DNA of 7,741 bases, from NCBI GenBank assembly GCA_905479505.1, contig CAJQMS010000157.1:1-7741 (forward strand). Direction: 5' to 3'. Shown here piece after piece: positions 6,564-7,741 of the stretch. Position 1 is the stretch's first letter; each line of letters opens with the position of its first letter. The DNA is from an uncultured Burkholderiales Genera incertae sedis bacterium. Its GTDB lineage: Bacteria; Pseudomonadota; Gammaproteobacteria; Burkholderiales; Eutrophovitaceae. The notes below the pieces were generated by a model that was not told the DNA's origin, ran no database searches, and worked only from the letters and a program-made list of their open reading frames with translations. Both the position numbers and the translations under genes were made by a program.

Positions 6564-7693
6564 GGCACTTTGGTTCTCTTCTTACGCTTCTTGCGGTTCT
6601 ATTAACTGTAGGATGCTCTGGCGGCCAACGAAGAGAACCCGCTGAGTTGCCAAATTTCGATTCAACGATCGGTCTAAAAAAGGTATGGCGCACATCACTT
6701 GGAAACCCTGAGGGTAGCACGTTAACTCCCGCCGTCTCGGGTGATCGGGTATGCGGTGCCTCGGCACATATCGTTGCATGCTTCGATATCGACACAGGGA
6801 AAGAAATCTTTGAAAGAAAAACATCGCAAAAAATTACTGGTGGCGTCGGATCTAGCGAAGGAGAAGTTTTCTTTGTGGGTGAGGATGGCTTAGTAACTTT
6901 GCTTGATTCATCTGGACTGGTGGTATGGGAAACCAATTTGAGCAACTCCGGAATGGGTGCGCCGTTAGCAGTGGATGATAAGATTTTCGCGCGAGACGTT
7001 CAAGGTAAGCTTGTAGGGCTGGACCGACAAACAGGGGAGGCCGAATGGGATTTTATGGCGCCAAGTCAGAGTTTAACTCTGCGATCTAACCCTGGATTAG
7101 CTCAGGGATTTGGTGGCTCAATAATTGCCGGCTTTCACGGCGGTGTCGCGATGAACTTAACCTCTGATTCTGGCGAGGTGCGTTGGAAAATTAACGTCTC
7201 TATTCCTTCTGGCGAGAATGAGCTTGAGCGGTTATCAGATGTCGTTGGTACACCACTTGTCCTCGGTGATACGGTGTGTATGGCTGCGTTTCAGGGAAGG
7301 TTGGGCTGTTATCAATTGGACTCCGGCCGGCTTAACTGGAGCTTTAAAGTGTCTGCTGTAGGTAGTCTTGGGTTTGACCAGGATGACGTATTCGTTGCTG
7401 ATGAGTTTGGCGATGTGGTGGCTCTAGACGGAAGGACTGGAGCGGTTATTTGGAGGAATAATTCGTTTAAATTCAGAAGGCTCACTGGGCCGACAGTTCT
7501 TGGGCGGTGGGTTTTGGTCGGAGACCTAGACGGAATGGTTTTGATGATGGACACGAAAGATGGGTCCCTTGTGGGGACAGTGAAAACGGATGGTAGTCCG
7601 ATCTTAGTAAACCCCTTGGTTATCGACGATAAGGTCATTATTCAAACCTCTAAAGGAAACCTTTATGCCTTTGTGTTGGATCAGGATTTTTGA
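6560..7693 (+). CDS. bamB: Outer-membrane protein assembly factor BamB (lipoprotein beta-propeller)
   Basis: BamB is a lipoprotein of the BAM complex, which folds beta-barrel proteins into the outer membrane; it binds BamA from the periplasmic side. The protein has 377 residues (E. coli 392). It starts with GTG overlapping the previous stop, then a lipoprotein signal peptide: basic MRH, a hydrophobic stretch at 6-15, and lipobox T-V-G-C with lipid-carrying C19. A threonine at the -3 position is less usual than leucine. The rest shows repeated PQQ-like propeller blades, each with a D-x-x-T/S-G-x-x-x-W pattern (for example 78-84, 156-163, 253-260, 290-298), and the conserved E-L-E-R-L-S-D-V segment at 221-228, equivalent to E-I-D-R-L-S-D-V in E. 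coli, near the BamA-binding region. Two cysteine pairs, C65/C74 and C240/C250, sit at equivalent places in two blades and may form disulfides. The gene order hisS-yfgM-bamB supports the call. Confidence 0.96.
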   Translation: MRHFGSLLTLLAVLLTVGCSGGQRREPAELPNFDSTIGLKKVWRTSLGNPEGSTLTPAVSGDRVCGASAHIVACFDIDTGKEIFERKTSQKITGGVGSSEGEVFFVGEDGLVTLLDSSGLVVWETNLSNSGMGAPLAVDDKIFARDVQGKLVGLDRQTGEAEWDFMAPSQSLTLRSNPGLAQGFGGSIIAGFHGGVAMNLTSDSGEVRWKINVSIPSGENELERLSDVVGTPLVLGDTVCMAAFQGRLGCYQLDSGRLNWSFKVSAVGSLGFDQDDVFVADEFGDVVALDGRTGAVIWRNNSFKFRRLTGPTVLGRWVLVGDLDGMVLMMDTKDGSLVGTVKTDGSPILVNPLVIDDKVIIQTSKGNLYAFVLDQDF

Positions 7694-7731
7694 TTGGCTA
7701 TTAATTTTCCCTAAAGTCCGGTGCTAATACA

Positions 7732-7741
7732 ATGACATTTT
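7732..7741 (+). CDS. der: Possible first codons of the GTPase gene der (partial)
   Basis: An ATG at 7732 opens a frame (M-T-F...) that runs off the window 38 bases after bamB. In most gamma- and betaproteobacteria the gene after bamB is der, encoding the double-GTPase-domain ribosome assembly factor, whose proteins begin with a few residues before V-A-L-V-G-R-P-N-V-G-K. Only three codons are visible and there is no clear Shine-Dalgarno, so the call rests on gene order. The same bases also look like a -10 element, in which case the true start lies beyond the window. Confidence 0.3.

Noticed and set aside
6535..6945. Minus-strand open frame of 136 codons opposite bamB
   Set aside because: It is antisense to a strongly supported gene, has low-complexity S/T/P-rich content typical of shadow frames, and crosses the yfgM-bamB junction.
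1..7741. Search for a mobile element, CRISPR array, defence or toxin module, or RNA gene
   Set aside because: Nearly every base belongs to recognised core genes, with no repeats, transposase, tRNA-like sequence or unexplained open frame left over.

Overview
This window is a stretch of ordinary bacterial chromosome, packed with housekeeping genes that all read on the + strand. In order they are: the 3' end of accA, tilS, ndk, rlmN, ispG, hisS, a yfgM-type TPR membrane protein gene, bamB, and at the right edge what may be the first codons of der. The proteins are clearly proteobacterial. The ndk-rlmN-...-ispG-hisS-yfgM-bamB(-der) order is the classic gamma/betaproteobacterial cluster, and accA-tilS adjacency is also common there. 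IspG is the longer form, with extra residues around the Fe-S cysteines, that I associate with betaproteobacteria, Xanthomonads and some other gammaproteobacteria. Base composition is moderate to slightly AT-rich by eye. I infer a free-living beta- or gammaproteobacterium and cannot resolve it further.

Layout. Positions 1-1614 hold the accA end and tilS, 13 bases apart and probably cotranscribed. Positions 1615-1700 are the largest non-coding gap (86 bases), with an extended -10-like promoter and a good ribosome binding site for ndk. From 1701 to 7693 six genes follow with gaps of 6, 26, 53 and 32 bases and then a 4-base GTGA overlap, consistent with one long operon. The final 48 bases have no complete gene. 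No stretch over 300 bases lacks a gene.

How the genes fit together. Three products act on translation: TilS makes lysidine in tRNA-Ile2, RlmN methylates A2503 of 23S rRNA and A37 of some tRNAs, and HisS charges tRNA-His. Ndk balances nucleoside triphosphates. IspG makes isoprenoid precursors and, like RlmN, needs a 4Fe-4S cluster. AccA feeds fatty-acid synthesis. The YfgM-like protein and BamB work at the cell envelope, as a periplasmic chaperone partner and in outer-membrane protein assembly.

I found no mobile element, CRISPR array, RNA gene, toxin or defence module, and no sign of a new multi-gene system. The points most worth a second look are the absence of pilF and rodZ, which usually sit between rlmN and ispG; two matching cysteine pairs in BamB that look like blade-stapling disulfides; and lineage-type insertions in RlmN.
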